Program-made: the position numbers and the translations under genes
Notes under the pieces: generated by a model
The model's input: the letters and a program-made list of their open reading frames with translations, nothing else
What the model was told of the DNA's origin: nothing
Databases searched by the model: none
Shown here: positions 38,702 to 49,917 of the stretch, piece by piece
How positions within the stretch are numbered: the first letter of the stretch is position 1
Layout of the letters: the number at the start of each line of letters is the position of its first letter
Source: Catenaria anguillulae PL171
Lineage: Eukaryota; Blastocladiomycota; Blastocladiomycetes; Blastocladiales; Catenariaceae
Direction of reading: 5' to 3'
NCBI GenBank assembly: GCA_002102555.1
Contig: MCFL01000030.1
Span: 1 to 64,000 of the forward strand
Length of the DNA stretch: 64,000 nucleotides

Positions 38702-40450
38702 TTACTTGCGAGCCTTGGCCCATGCCTGAATGACCTTGGTGGCCGCGGCTTTGACAACCTTTGCCGCCTGCTCGGCCTCCTTGCGGGTCAAATCCGACGG
38801 AACAACAATCTTGAGCGACGGACGCGGGCACGCATGTTCTTGCTCGGCATTGTACTTTGCACGCGTCACGAGCACGCCATTCTCGAGCGACTCCTTGACA
38901 ATGTCTTGCAAAAAGCGCGACTCTTGCTCGAGGCGAATCGATTCGACATCCTCAGCCCTGCGCGGCCCGCCGGTAAGCGCAACAGGGCGGTTGTTGTTGG
39001 CGTTGCGAGAGTTGGCGCGGGAGCCGCCAAGCAGAGATAGCACACCCGTGCGTGGCGACATGGTCGAGTTGGTCGTGTTGAACGATGATTCACTGTCCAA
39101 GAGGCCGTCAACGGGGTCAAACGTAAACGGGAGCGTTTCACGGGCGACGCGCACGTGCTGGAGGGGAGACTCGGGCGAAGAAAGGAGTTCAAAGCAGGGC
39201 ACTTGGGCAAGGATATCGCGAATGACACGAATGTTGGCCTGCATGGCGGGCATGATGCGCGGGGCTTCCTTTTCAATGTAAGCGAGCCCCTCAGAGGCGG
39301 CCACGGCGAGCATGGGCGGCAGGGCGGCGGAGAAACAGTAAGAGCTGGCCGACAAGCGTTGGTGGTCAATGATGGGGAGCGAACCGGCGCAGAAGCCACC
39401 GGATGCGCCGACCGAGGTGGCGAGCGAGCCGACAAGCATGTCAACTTTTGTGGCAGGGATGCCGAAATGCTCCGTGATACCGCGGCCATTGGCGCCCAAG
39501 ACTCCAAACGAGCACGATTCCTCGACGATGAGGCGGTACTTGAAGCGTTCCTTGAGTTCGACGAGCTTGGGCAACGGAGCAATGTCGCCCGAGTTGGTGT
39601 AGATGCCCTCGACAAGGATAAACTTGCGGTACAGCGGGCGCTTGAGGCGCTTGTCTTCGGCAGCAATGGTGGCCAGCTTGTGTTCGAGGTCGTTCATGTC
39701 ATTGTGCTTGAAAAAGACAATTTTGGAGCGAGAGATTTGGAAACCCTTTTGCAGGGCAAAGGCGACACCCTCGTCGACAACGACAAGGTCACCGCGCTTG
39801 GAAAAGGCTGGGACAACAGAGGAGATGGCCGAGAATCCTTGGGCATACAGGATGGCATGATCTGCGCCAATGAACCGGGCAATGTCACGCTCGAGCTGCA
39901 TGTGGACGTCCATGGTGCCGTAAAAGCCAGGCGGGTTGCAAGCACCGACGCCATACTTGCGCAGGGCAACGATGGCCTTGTCCTTGATGCGTTCCGAGTT
40001 GGCCAGTCCGAAAACGTCGAAGGAGGCAAGATTCAAGACGACCCGGTTGGAGCCCTCGACCTTGACCTTGGCGCCGCCGCCCGAGGTGAGGACGGGGATG
40101 GAGGCGACCTCGTCGAGGTTGCGGCGATCGGCGACGGGGTCAGTTTCTCCCGGGACGAGGGGTTCGGGGACCCAGTCGTCGACGAGCTCGTCAATCTCGC
40201 GTTCCGAGAGCTTGATGGTGTCCTTGCGGGGCGAGTAGCGGTTGGAGAGGAGGTACTTGATGGCGAAGAAGAAGAGGAGGAGCTCGAGGACGACGCGGGC
40301 AGGGTCGTTTTGGTACGAGTTGCGGATGTAGAGCGAGACGACGTGCGAGCCGGGGACCTTTGCCCACAGCTCGGCGGCACGGGCCGAGGCGTGGATCAGG
40401 TGCGGGTAGAGGTCGGTGAGCGTATTCATTGTGCTTGTGCTGTTGCTCAT
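38702..40450 (-). CDS. LCB1: Serine palmitoyltransferase subunit 1
   Basis: Single exon, 582 aa. With its LCB2 partner it condenses serine and palmitoyl-CoA to 3-ketosphinganine, the first step of sphingolipid synthesis, at the ER. The N-terminus carries one membrane segment (VVLELLLFFFAIKYLLSN, about 53-70). The fold-type I aminotransferase-like domain follows, with YGVGACNPPGFYGTMDVHMQLE, ILYAQGFSAISSV, LVEGIYTNSGDIAPL and RLIVEESCSFGVLG. At the place where LCB2 has its PLP-binding Lys, this protein reads GSLATSVGASGGFCAG with no Lys, as expected for the non-catalytic LCB1. The C-terminal half has an insert with Asn/Ser-rich sequence (about 455-495). Confidence 0.95.
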   Translation of the reverse strand: MSNSTSTMNTLTDLYPHLIHASARAAELWAKVPGSHVVSLYIRNSYQNDPARVVLELLLFFFAIKYLLSNRYSPRKDTIKLSEREIDELVDDWVPEPLVPGETDPVADRRNLDEVASIPVLTSGGGAKVKVEGSNRVVLNLASFDVFGLANSERIKDKAIVALRKYGVGACNPPGFYGTMDVHMQLERDIARFIGADHAILYAQGFSAISSVVPAFSKRGDLVVVDEGVAFALQKGFQISRSKIVFFKHNDMNDLEHKLATIAAEDKRLKRPLYRKFILVEGIYTNSGDIAPLPKLVELKERFKYRLIVEESCSFGVLGANGRGITEHFGIPATKVDMLVGSLATSVGASGGFCAGSLPIIDHQRLSASSYCFSAALPPMLAVAASEGLAYIEKEAPRIMPAMQANIRVIRDILAQVPCFELLSSPESPLQHVRVARETLPFTFDPVDGLLDSESSFNTTNSTMSPRTGVLSLLGGSRANSRNANNNRPVALTGGPRRAEDVESIRLEQESRFLQDIVKESLENGVLVTRAKYNAEQEHACPRPSLKIVVPSDLTRKEAEQAAKVVKAAATKVIQAWAKARK

Positions 40451-40899
40451 GGTGGATCGATTGATTTTTGTTGATTGATCTATTCCCTGTATTTCCTTTG
40501 TTAGACGGGGATGGTCGGGTCAGGTGTCAGGCAGGAGTTCGCTGGTGTGGTTGTGGGCCGGAAAAGGAAGACTCTTGGCATTCCAATTCCGGATCGGGGA
40601 TCGGAATCATCGGATCGAAAGCCCAAAGCGAAAACGAAAACGTGAGCCAGTGTGTCATCACAATCACCGTGATGCAATGGCTGCCCATGCCACCGATTCA
40701 ATCTGCATGTAAATATTTACATTTGTATACGGCTCATGTTGAAGATGGTTTCTGCTATGCACTCGACGCATCCGTTTTTGGTCACGCTGCACTCTATTGG
40801 TTGAGACGCTCCGCCATTCGATTCCATTCGCTTTCTTTCGTTCAACACAACACTTGCCCAAACCAGGCAAACACTTCGGGAAGAGAATCGACTGTCACT

Positions 40900-41860
40900 A
40901 TGCAACAAGATCCGTTCGACGTGGTCAAGGCCTCAGTCTCGCACAACCTCGTGTCGGCCAAGGCCTCCCTCGACAACTGGGCTGCACAGGGGCACCCGCT
41001 CCACGTTGCTCACAATGCGCGAAGTTCCCTCAATGCCATTGCCGCCGATATCAATGACCTGGCCGAAACCATCCTCGTCGTTCAACGCGAACCTGCGAGG
41101 TTTCGCTTAACCGCCGCCGACATTCAGGCGCGCCGCTCCTTTGTTGCTACTGCCAAGGAAAGCCTAAAGGAGCTACAGTCCACTTTGGAGTCTGGCATGG
41201 TCGCTGCGGAAAAGCAACAACGGGCGGTACGGATGATGAATGGCACCATCTGCTTTGTCCAAACCATCCTCCCCTGTTGATGTGAGGCACCGCGTCCACT
41301 CGCTGCCACGATTCCCACTCATCAATTGAGCTTGGTGCATGGTTTTTTTTTTTTTTGTACCCAGGCACTCTTCAACACCTCGGGACATTCACCACCGTTT
41401 TCAGCTTCTAAACCACCACTCGCATCGGGCGCCGGGTCCAACGATCCCAACCAAAACTTGATTGACAACCAGCTCGGCCAACAGCAAGTGCTGATGCGAA
41501 ACCAAGACCAGCAGCTGGATCAGGTCATGAACACCGTCAGCACCCTCAAGCAGGTGGCAATCACTATGGGTGACGAGATTGAGGATCAGATCGGGTTCGT
41601 TACACCTTCCTCCCTCCCCTGTTTCTTTGAATTTACGTTCCCGGTTTATCTGACTGATTTTGAAGTCTTTTGTTCTTTCTTTGGTGCAAAGGTTGATGAA
41701 CGACATGGATCACGATGTCGACAACACTCAAGACAAGCTACGAGGAGCCATGCGGCGGATGGACCATTTGATGAAGGCAAGCAACGACACAAAGGCCACC
41801 TGGCTCATTATTGTCCTGACAATCACCCTCATCCTGCTCATTGTGTTCGTCCTGGTGTGA
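40900..41860 (+). CDS. TLG1: Qc-SNARE, syntaxin-6/Tlg1 family
   Basis: Three exons (40900-41226, 41365-41594, 41692-41860) give 241 aa, near the usual 225-255. The N-terminal domain starts DPFDVVKASVSHNLVSAKASLDNW, the syntaxin-6 three-helix bundle. A Ser/Pro/Asn linker follows, then the SNARE motif (about 150-205) with LDQVMNTVSTLKQVAITMGDEI and the zero-layer Gln in EDQIGLMNDM. A single C-terminal anchor (TWLIIVLTITLILLIVFVLV) ends at the stop. It would act in fusion at the trans-Golgi/endosome. The second exon is preceded by a T14 run, a strong polypyrimidine tract. It is head-to-head with LCB1, 449 bp apart. Confidence 0.9.
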
Positions 41861-42404
41861 AGCAAGCCGCCCTCTCATTCATTCCCACTCGCCCCACCCC
41901 AATAGGCTCCCTACATATCCCGTTCTTTCGTACATACTCTTCTCTGGAAACTCTTTCTGCTTGCTTTCTGTAAATACATGTATCATCCACTCTCGCGATT
42001 GCAATGCTCCCATGACAAATGGCTTTGTACCTATCTATGAATTATCTCAGAGTGACAAATAGCGTCATGGATTGGACGATGGACTCACGCAATCACGAGC
42101 TCGGAGCAGCTGACCAGGGCCGCTCTCACATCACGGCAGGCTTGACGCTCAACCGTGTTGCCCAGACATGTATAGTTACTGCCCTAGGCCTGTACATAAC
42201 AGCATTTGTCCCCCATACTGATTTCATCATTGGATGCGCAATAGCCAGAGCAACATCCCGACTCACACCTCCCCCATGTATTCGTCTTGAGAAATATCAA
42301 CGCACGCAGCAGGCCTCAGTCCGTTTCCACCACCACCGCACCTCCCCAACCATTCATTCCATTCTGTTTGTCTGCATCCAACTGCCAATCCAGTTCCATC
42401 CGGC
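41861..42404. other. Intergenic, no gene seen
   Basis: Region between the SNARE stop and the presumed start of the Atos-like gene. The ORFs here have no domain or codon character. Confidence 0.6.
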
Positions 42405-44471
42405 ATGCCCGTCATTCAGCCCTTTTCCGATGCCTTCTCGCGGGAGGTAACGAGTCGGACCCCATCTCCTTTGCTGCAATCGAACTTGGTCGGCGCGGAC
42501 ACGATCGTTTCGTCGCCGCCTGCAACACCGCCCGTCCTGGTTCGCCTCAGCCGAGCCCGAGCCCGAGCCCGAGAAGCAGCCCGTCTCCAAGCCCAAGATC
42601 CAGTCCTCCTTTTCTCCAATCACTGCACCTTGCCCGCCCGCTGCATCGACCATCACTTCTCCGACTCTCGTCGCTTCAGCGCCTTCTTCGCTTTCGCCGT
42701 CAAAACCGATCCCAATTTCTTCCGCCGCTCCTCCCACTGCGCTTGGTCCACCCAGCGCTGGCTCTCCCGGAAGTGCCACACGACCAAAGCCTGCACGAGG
42801 GCCATTCTGTGAAGCAGCGCCCATATTGTGCTCCCCGGAATCCGCAGACCCGTTGCGGTATTGCATGCTCCTCGAGGATCGCCAGCGCCATCACCGCTTC
42901 ATCCCCTCACCCCCTCTTGCTGCAGTGCCAGTTCGTTCGTCCTCGCCAGCCTCAATAGTCGTGCCCATTACCGCTGGTCCCGTCGCAGAACTCCAACCAG
43001 CAGAGAGTGTGCTCCCTCCCACATCATTCCAGTATCTGTCGGATGAGCGGGTGCTGCCTGTACCCTTGCCACCGTCCCCTCGAACCTTGTCCACTTCGCC
43101 GAGCCGTGGTTCCTTGTCGTTACCTCGACTGGACATTGCTCGCTCCGCCATTCGAGAAAATGAAACGCCCATTTGCCTTCACCCATCTTGCCATTCACCA
43201 CCCGAAACGCGGATTCCCCGCGGCGTCGGTCCTCGCTCTTGCGTATTGCACACGTTGTCCGCTCAGAGTCGCGCTCTCCGACCTTGTCTCCATCCACTTC
43301 CGAGACAGACTTGTCGCGCCCCGAGTCGCCTACTTCTAGCCTATCCGAGGCCGTTTCGGCTGCTCGCATCGGCCTGGATGCTGTGCGCAATCGGTTTCCC
43401 GTCATGACAACGTCTTCACCATCCAAGTTTGTCGGTTCTTATGAAGAGTCCCTCCTTTCTCGCCGTCTTTCTGCTCGTCGCTCAAAACCCATCTCGTTCA
43501 ACGCGACCATCGGCGTCATTGGTCATGGCAAATGTAAGCCCGCTCTCAAGTGCCCACCGCACATGGCCGTGTCATTTGCAGCTCATTACTACAACTTTGA
43601 AGACGACGATTTTCTCGGTGGCGGGTCGCCTGTTCCATCCGCGTCGTTCAACCCGAGCCCTCCGTCGCCAACCCATGCGCCGCACCCTTCCATTCCATCC
43701 GGCTTGCGTCCTGCACTCGGTTGGTTTGCCGCGCCTAGCACAGCCTCCACGGTTGCACCCTCGCATTCGCCAACGCTCCCTGCTTCGGCACCCACCTGGA
43801 CCCCGTATGTCGGTGTGATTGACCTGTCACTTCTCAAAACTTCCTCCGTTTCCACCGAATCACTTCCCGAACCCGCCACTGATCCGAGTATGGACCCACC
43901 CAAGCCCAACAAGGAAGGCGTCGTGGGCGGCTACCGCATCCCACCTCGCGGCCAATTGCAAATTGTCATCAAGAATCCACACCAATCCGCCCTCAAAGTA
44001 TTTCTTGTACCTTACGACTTGTCCAAAATGCCCAAGGGCACAAAGACGGCCATGCGCCACAAGCAATACGCACGCCCAGTGGATGACCAGCCTCAACCCG
44101 CAGACTCTGGAGCACCACCCACGCCACGCAAGCGGTCGCTTAGTCATCGGTCTTTGCGCTATGCGCTACACATTCCAATTGTATGCACGGCGCGCGGTAG
44201 GCATTACTTGGCGGGCAGCGGAGGCATGCGGGTTGTGTTTTCGGGCAAGAGCCCAGAGTCGCACGAGCGACTGGATGCCGTGACCGAGTTGGCTGGCGGG
44301 TTTACACCGTGGGTCCCGGCAGTGACGGGCGGCAAAAGCGCCAAGGCCAAGGATACTATCCAAGCCCCGAATGTTGATCAGGCCGCTGCGGTGTCTGAAG
44401 AGTCTCCTACATCTCCTCTATTCGTCCCTGAGTCTCATGTCCATAATTCTTCTCCTCCATTTATCCGTTGA
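42405..44471 (+). CDS. Atos/FAM214-like protein (DUF4210 and C-terminal domain)
   Basis: The C-terminal exon, about 43260-44471, is unambiguous. It carries FVGSYEESLLSRRLSARRSKP then FNATIGVIGHGKCKPALKCP, matching the DUF4210 region of Atos/FAM214 proteins. Farther on are YVGVIDLSL and GGYRIPPRGQLQIVIKNPHQ with FLVPYDLSKMPKGTKT, and RYALHIPIVCTARGRHYL with GGMRVVF, the second conserved domain. Upstream the protein is Ser/Pro-rich; two frames carry it (42405 start MPVIQPFSD; then 42560-43160), so at least one intron near the start and a frame change near 43100-43260 are needed. I could not fix these splice sites. Drosophila Atos acts in transcription in macrophages; the fungal role is unknown. 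Confidence 0.75.
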
Positions 44472-44745
44472 TTCCCTACTAACTTCCAGCTACATTTTTG
44501 TTTGTTGTTGCTCTTCATTATTTCCCCCACTCAAACTGATCCACGTTGCTACACTCATTGTCCCTTGTCTGTGCCCCTGTTCATAGTAGCCCCTGTTTCG
44601 TTTCCTCCCCACTACCTAAATCTTCTCTTTCCCCACTTCTACATACCACTTCTTTCCTGTTTCCTTCCGTTAATCGCCGTTGCGGGTCCACCAGTCACAC
44701 AATCGCGCCAAGTGGCCATTGAATGAATATATATCTTGCGAGATA

Positions 44746-45797
44746 TCAAGTAAGTGACCGAGTTTTCGCGATGGACCTGGCCGTTGCGCGAATGAGCTTC
44801 ATGGCATGCACCACCCTCTCCTCCTCACTCCCATCCTGTCCCGTCACCAGCTGTTGGCGAATCGAGGCAATGTTCTTGTGAATTTGTTCCCTGCGCTCGC
44901 GGCGCTCGCGACGTTGCAGCTGAAAGGGTGTAAATGAAGCAGGAGTGAGGGAGCATGTCGTTCCAAAAGAAAGAGATGAAAATGAACGATACGAACCTCC
45001 AATTGTGCCTTCCTCGCCACCTCCTCCTCCACCCTCATCCTTTCCATCTCCTCCTCCAACATCTTGATCTGATCCTGAATGAAATACTCTTTGGCCTGTT
45101 GCCTCTTCCGCCTCACCTCCTCCTCCTCCCTCTCCTTGGCCTTGACCATCTTTCTTAACTCGCGTTCGGCCTCGTTCTGCTTGCGTACGGACTCTTGCAA
45201 AACGGCGTCGAGCGCTTGCTCGTCGCGCCACCGTTGCCGCAGCTCAAAGCCGTCCATGTGCTCATTCATGTCCTGGTGCCATTTGCGCAAGCGGACGAGT
45301 TGGCGCTGCCTTTCACGGATTTGCGCTTTGGCGGCGTGTAAGGAATGGTGGTGGGCAATGGTCTCGGAGGCGTGGGTTTTCGTTGGTGGCGAAGAAACGG
45401 GAGCCGATGATGGGCGGCGGGAAAGCGCGGGTTTTGAGTGCTGCTGCTGTTGTTTCTGGGCAGTTGCGGATTGTGAACGACGCACCTGGACGCAATGTCC
45501 ACAACCCCCATAGTTGCGTGTGTCAGTGCCGGTGCCTTTCAGGTGGTTCAAGTGATGATGAGCCGAGAAACGTACAGCATCTGACGTTCGCTTCCGTGCA
45601 TGATCCAGCTCAATCTTGTGGAACCTGCGGACGGCAGCGCTCCATTGTACGTGGTTGGGCGGTAATGCAAGTGCGGATGCCGCAGCTTCAGCATGATCGG
45701 CATTGCTGGCTGCTGGTGGGAGCGCGCGGCGCAAAGGACCATGGCCGGGTGTGGGCCGCCCAGGAGCGGATGGCGGACGGTTGCGGGAGGTGTTCAT
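44746..45797 (-). CDS. Coiled-coil protein, unknown function
   Basis: Two exons (45797-44997, 44919-44746; GT-AG intron of 77 bp) give 324 aa. The N-terminus is Pro/Arg-rich. A conserved-looking helix (WSAAVRRFHKIELDHARKR, about 53-71) precedes a Ser/Gln linker. From about 165 to the end it is a charged coiled coil (HAAKAQIRERQRQLVRLRKW, RKMVKAKEREEEEVRRKRQQ, LQRRERRERREQIHKNIASI). It resembles ciliary/centrosomal CCDC proteins in style, but low complexity makes a specific call unsafe. It starts 406 bp head-to-head from MOB1. Confidence 0.6.
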
Positions 45798-46203
45798 TGT
45801 GGATTGTGCACTGTTAGCACGTCGTAAATATCATGTATTGTCAGGATGGTCATGAAGAATCATCAGGCATTATTTATGTTGACTTGCGCGTTGCTGCGAA
45901 CGTTTGGGAGGACACAAGGAGCACAGAATCGATCCTAAGTATGCAATTGCACGAAAGACAACCGAATCATCGCAAAGCGGTGTCATGATCCAGCTCGCAC
46001 TACACTCTATGCATAATACTACCAAAGTGGTGTATTCCGCCTAAACTGCTTCATCCTCGCAGTCGCCGGCTCTCCAGGCTCGACCAACATCCCCTGGCAA
46101 CCCCTTCCGACTGGTCCACAGTCGCGTTTCCTGGTTCCTTCTCACATCAATCCACCTGGTCTCACACGTGCAACGACATCTCTAAAGCGGTGACTCTGCC
46201 AAT
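45798..46203. promoter_or_regulatory. Divergent intergenic region (coiled-coil gene / MOB1)
   Basis: 406 bp between two start codons pointing away from each other. It must hold both promoters; no specific motif can be supported by eye. Confidence 0.5.
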
Positions 46204-47135
46204 ATGAATTTCCTGGGCCTCAACAAGAACAAAACGTTCAAGCCCAAGAAGAACATTCCAGAAAACACAAAGCAGCATCAGCTGAAAAAGTATGCCGAAG
46301 CAACGCTTGGGAGTGGGAACTTGAGGCTCGCCGTTAAGCTGCCCGAGGGAGAAAGTGAGGATGAATGGTTGGCCGTGAACAGTGCGTACGCTTTCCCCGA
46401 GCAGAACACTCGAGTGGATCGGTTCATTCATTCATCGTGGGTTCTTTCTCAGCGGTCGACTTCTTCAACCAAATCAACATGCTCTATGGCACCATCACCG
46501 AGTTTTGCACCCCTCACGATTGTCCTGTGATGACGGCTGGCCCAAAGTACGTCCGGACCACAAGTTCACACAGTCTTCCTCGAGCATCGTCCAGCTCACG
46601 GTTTACTATCTTTCTTGCAGATACGAGTACCACTGGTGCGACGGGGTTCAATTCAAGAAGCCAATCAAGTTGGATGCTCCGCAATACATTGGTGTGTGTC
46701 CATCTTTGCCGCCATGCACCCGCCGCAACCCATTGACAAAGCTGCTATGAAACCACATAGACTATCTCATGACATGGGTGCAAAACCAGTTTGACGACGA
46801 AAATGTATTTCCCAGCCAAATGGGTTCGTTTCCCACCGTTGGGACCACACACATGGATCGTTCATTTACATGGTCTTATCCTTTCTTCATCCACAGGCCA
46901 ACCTTTCCCCAAAAACTTCAAGTCGGTTGTCAGCAAAATCTTCACTCGACTCTTTCGTGTCTATGGTCACCTGTATCACTCGCACATCCAGCGCGTGGTT
47001 GCACTTGGCGAGGAAGCACATCTCAATACCAGCCTCAAGCACTTCATATTCTTTGCACAAGAGTTCCATTTGATTGACAAGAAGGAGCTTGAGCCACTCA
47101 AGGATTTGATTGCTACGCTCACGGAATCAAAGTGA
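46204..47135 (+). CDS. MOB1: MOB1 kinase activator
   Basis: Five exons (46204-46381, 46453-46546, 46621-46691, 46761-46823, 46897-47135) give 214 aa, the standard length. MOB1 binds and activates NDR/LATS-type kinases (Dbf2 in yeast) for mitotic exit and cytokinesis. Family motifs run the whole length: [60 protein letters not shown] (zinc ligands Cys), [43 protein letters not shown] (zinc ligands His) and [15 protein letters not shown]. All four zinc ligands are present. The ADG typical of animal MOB1 reads CDG here. Confidence 0.95.
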
Positions 47136-47463
47136 GGTCGGAATGGTGGGATGTGGTAGTTCATGTGAACCTTTGAATGCTTGTCGTATCTTTCAAAGTT
47201 TCAAAGGGGTTGCTTGCGTTAATACACTTGATTGTGCGGCTGCACTACGCGACTGGTTCTTTCTTCACGTGGACAACACGAGCGTTTCGTTCGCTTGTGT
47301 TCCACGTCCTTCAATGATTAGACTGGCCGACCTCGACCTCAATCATTCTCTTTCGAATGCGCTCAAATACCACCCATGTACCCTCATGCCCTCAGCAGCC
47401 GGCAAAGATATCATACGTGCAGCACATATCCCACCACCGAAAGTCATCCGACAACTCCGCGCC

Positions 47464-48913
47464 ATGTCAACGTCACGTTCGCCAAGCTCCCATCGCCAGT
47501 ACTGGTGCCATGAATGCAACACCAGTGTCCAATCCGTTGAGGGCCTCGATGACCCGATGTGCTCCCGCTGCCACGGGTCTTTCCTTGAAGAGGTCCGCTC
47601 TTCTTTCATGGCGCCTCTTCACACCCATTGTTTCACCCCGTTGCTTGTCGCGCCGTCTTGGTCGCCTGCATCGACCACCACCACCTCAACCACCACAGGA
47701 GGAGCTGCTTCAATGACTGAACGCCATGCTCCATCCCATTGTGTTCTTGTTTATCCTATCGTGGTGCCTCAATCGCTGGACCGTATCCATTCCCAACAGC
47801 TCCAAGAAGATCAACACATGCCACAAGATCTTGTTGAGGATATTCAACCACTCCCTCCGCTGTTGTCCAACCTCTTCGCGTCGCTCAGCGGCGGACTCCC
47901 TCCGCGCTCACCAACCTCGCCGACATCTTCTTCGCCTGCTGGTTCGGCTGGCTCAAGTACGAGTAGAGCTGGACGCCAGCAACCCGACGGACCGGACATT
48001 CTCCTTGCACGCTTGATGCATATGGCGCTCCATCCTCCGCAAGGCGCGCAGCCAACTGCCTCCAGCTCAGGCCCATCATCGCAACCGCCGCAAGGACAGC
48101 GCACCACGACACTTTTGCCAGGTGGCTTTCAAGGCAGTTTCCAAACCTTTTTTGCTGCGTATCCGCCTCCTCCATCACCATTTGGCTCTGCTCCTGGCGC
48201 AAATTCCAGTTCAACGGGACCCGCTCCGGCAAGCATGAGCACGCCTCCATTCCCGCCGTTCCTTGCGACGCTGTTTTCAGGTCTCGGGTTGCCGATGAAT
48301 GCACAAGGCGGATTCAACTTTGGCGATTTTGTGTTTTCACAAGAGCATTTGGATCGGATTGCGGAGCAATTGGGTCAGCAAGGGTACGTAACATGTTGCG
48401 CGTCTTGGTGGCTGTTTCTTTTTTCCTCGTTCTCATTGCCTCTGTGTACCTACCTTTTTGTTCACCTCACCAAGTAGACCGCAGCCCCAGCAAGAAGGCA
48501 TGCCCGACGAGTTTTTCGCCAAAGGCCTGCCTGATGTGGACAATATCGAGGCTCAAGTCGCCAAAGGCCTTGAATGCGTCATTTGCCAAGACAAGTTTTC
48601 CGTTGGCGAATCTGGGATTTGCAAGTTGGGCAGCTGCGACCACATGTTTCACCGCGAATGCGTCGAGCCCTGGCTCAAGAAGAACCACACGTGCCCAACG
48701 TGCCGATGGGATTTGCTTGCCGAGTGGAAGGCCAACAAGGAGGGCAGGGATCGAGTGCCATGGGCAGAACCAACGGCAAGCAGTGCCAGTCCGGCTGGTG
48801 GAGCGAGTGGAGCGAGTAGGTCAGAGGCTGCGAGTGCGGCAACCGGCCCCGATGAGGAACAGGCGGAAAAGGCACCTGGGTCGTGGGAACCCGAGATTGA
48901 GCCGCTGGACTGA
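47464..48913 (+). CDS. RING E3 ubiquitin ligase, RNF115/RNF126 type
   Basis: Two exons (47464-48383, 48478-48913) give 451 aa. The N-terminal zinc finger is YWCHECNTSVQS...DPMCSRCHGSFLEEV, as in RNF126/RNF115, where it binds ubiquitin or BAG6. A long Pro/Ser/Gly linker leads to EHLDRIAEQLGQQG and a C-terminal RING-H2: CVICQDKF...CKLGSCDHMFHRECVEPWL...HTCPTCR, with all eight ligands. The Ser/Thr-rich piece at 47600-47820 is less typical and may contain an unrecognised intron. A role in quality control of mislocalised proteins is inferred from the animal family. Confidence 0.85.
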
Positions 48914-49917
48914 AGGTAAGGGCGCTTCCGCAGTTGATGAGGTCATGATTGATTCTTGTATTGTTCACAAGCACCCTCGTTGTATTCAACTTGTACATTT
49001 TTCTTTCTTCACGTCTTTTTTTTGTGCCTTGAGAATCATCCATCCGCAAATCAGCAGCCAGCCAACCAGGCGAGCAAGCCAAGTCATGAACGATCGAAGG
49101 TTCCAGTTACTCGTTCGCGAACGTGATTGGCCTCTTCTGGAAGCCGATGAAGCCCTCTTGTCTCCTGTGGCCGCTGGGCTGGTGCGCGCAGACTGACGTT
49201 GAATCTGGCCATGTTTTTTTTGACTTCATCCCTCAGCGCTTCGCCATAACTGGCAGCAGATGCGTGTGCCACAAGGCAGTTCCGTACGCATCCCATGTAC
49301 CCATGTTGTGCAATAAATGCAAATCGAGCTCAAGTCCTCCCACTCGATGCAATCATCGGACGCCTGCTGAATCGCGCCAAATCCGATTGTGTCCACGCAG
49401 CTTGAGCAAGTCAAGGTTTTCCCACCTGTTGCCACCCGCTGTTCAGTCACCCTGTTTTTTATAAAGCGGACACGGACCTCTGCTCTGCTCTGCTCTGCTC
49501 TGCTCTGCTCTGCTCTGCTCTGCCCTGGCCGACCTTCCCTTTGTATACACTAGCTCCAGTATTTATTGTACGTCCACCCAACCTCAACGCCTCACTACAC
49601 GCGCCAGCAACGGCCGACGGCCAACAGAGTGATGGCAGATGGCTCGCGCAACTCTACACGATTCAAAGTTGGCTTTCGGATCGCCGACACTGACCGCTGT
49701 GATTCCCATCCACTGAATCCACAGACTCAAATCCCGAAAAAAAGAACGAGTCACACTCGGTCATCGCCCCTGTTCCTTTCATACTCTAAGCCTCAAGGCA
49801 TTGAAAACCCATACTTGACCCCCAGTATCGACGCTTGTGTCTTGCCTTCTTCGTCCTCGGGCCGTGGCATTTCGATCCTTGATTCATTCATCCATTCAGC
49901 GAATCATCAACAACACA
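48914..49917. other. Intergenic with a pentanucleotide microsatellite
   Basis: About 1 kb. It holds nine perfect CTCTG repeats at 49478-49522. A minus-strand ORF at 49084-49296 (about 70 codons, MGCVRNCLVAHASAASYGEA) might be a small gene, but support is weak. Nothing else is convincing. Confidence 0.5.
49478..49522 (+). repeat. (CTCTG)9 microsatellite
   Basis: Nine perfect tandem copies of CTCTG, 45 bp. Confidence 0.97.

Noticed and set aside
42019-42450. ORFs upstream of the Atos-like gene
   Set aside because: No conserved sequence; probably promoter or 5' UTR.
49123-49464. Plus-strand ORFs before the LysM gene
   Set aside because: No coding character; they overlap the microsatellite flank and have no domain.
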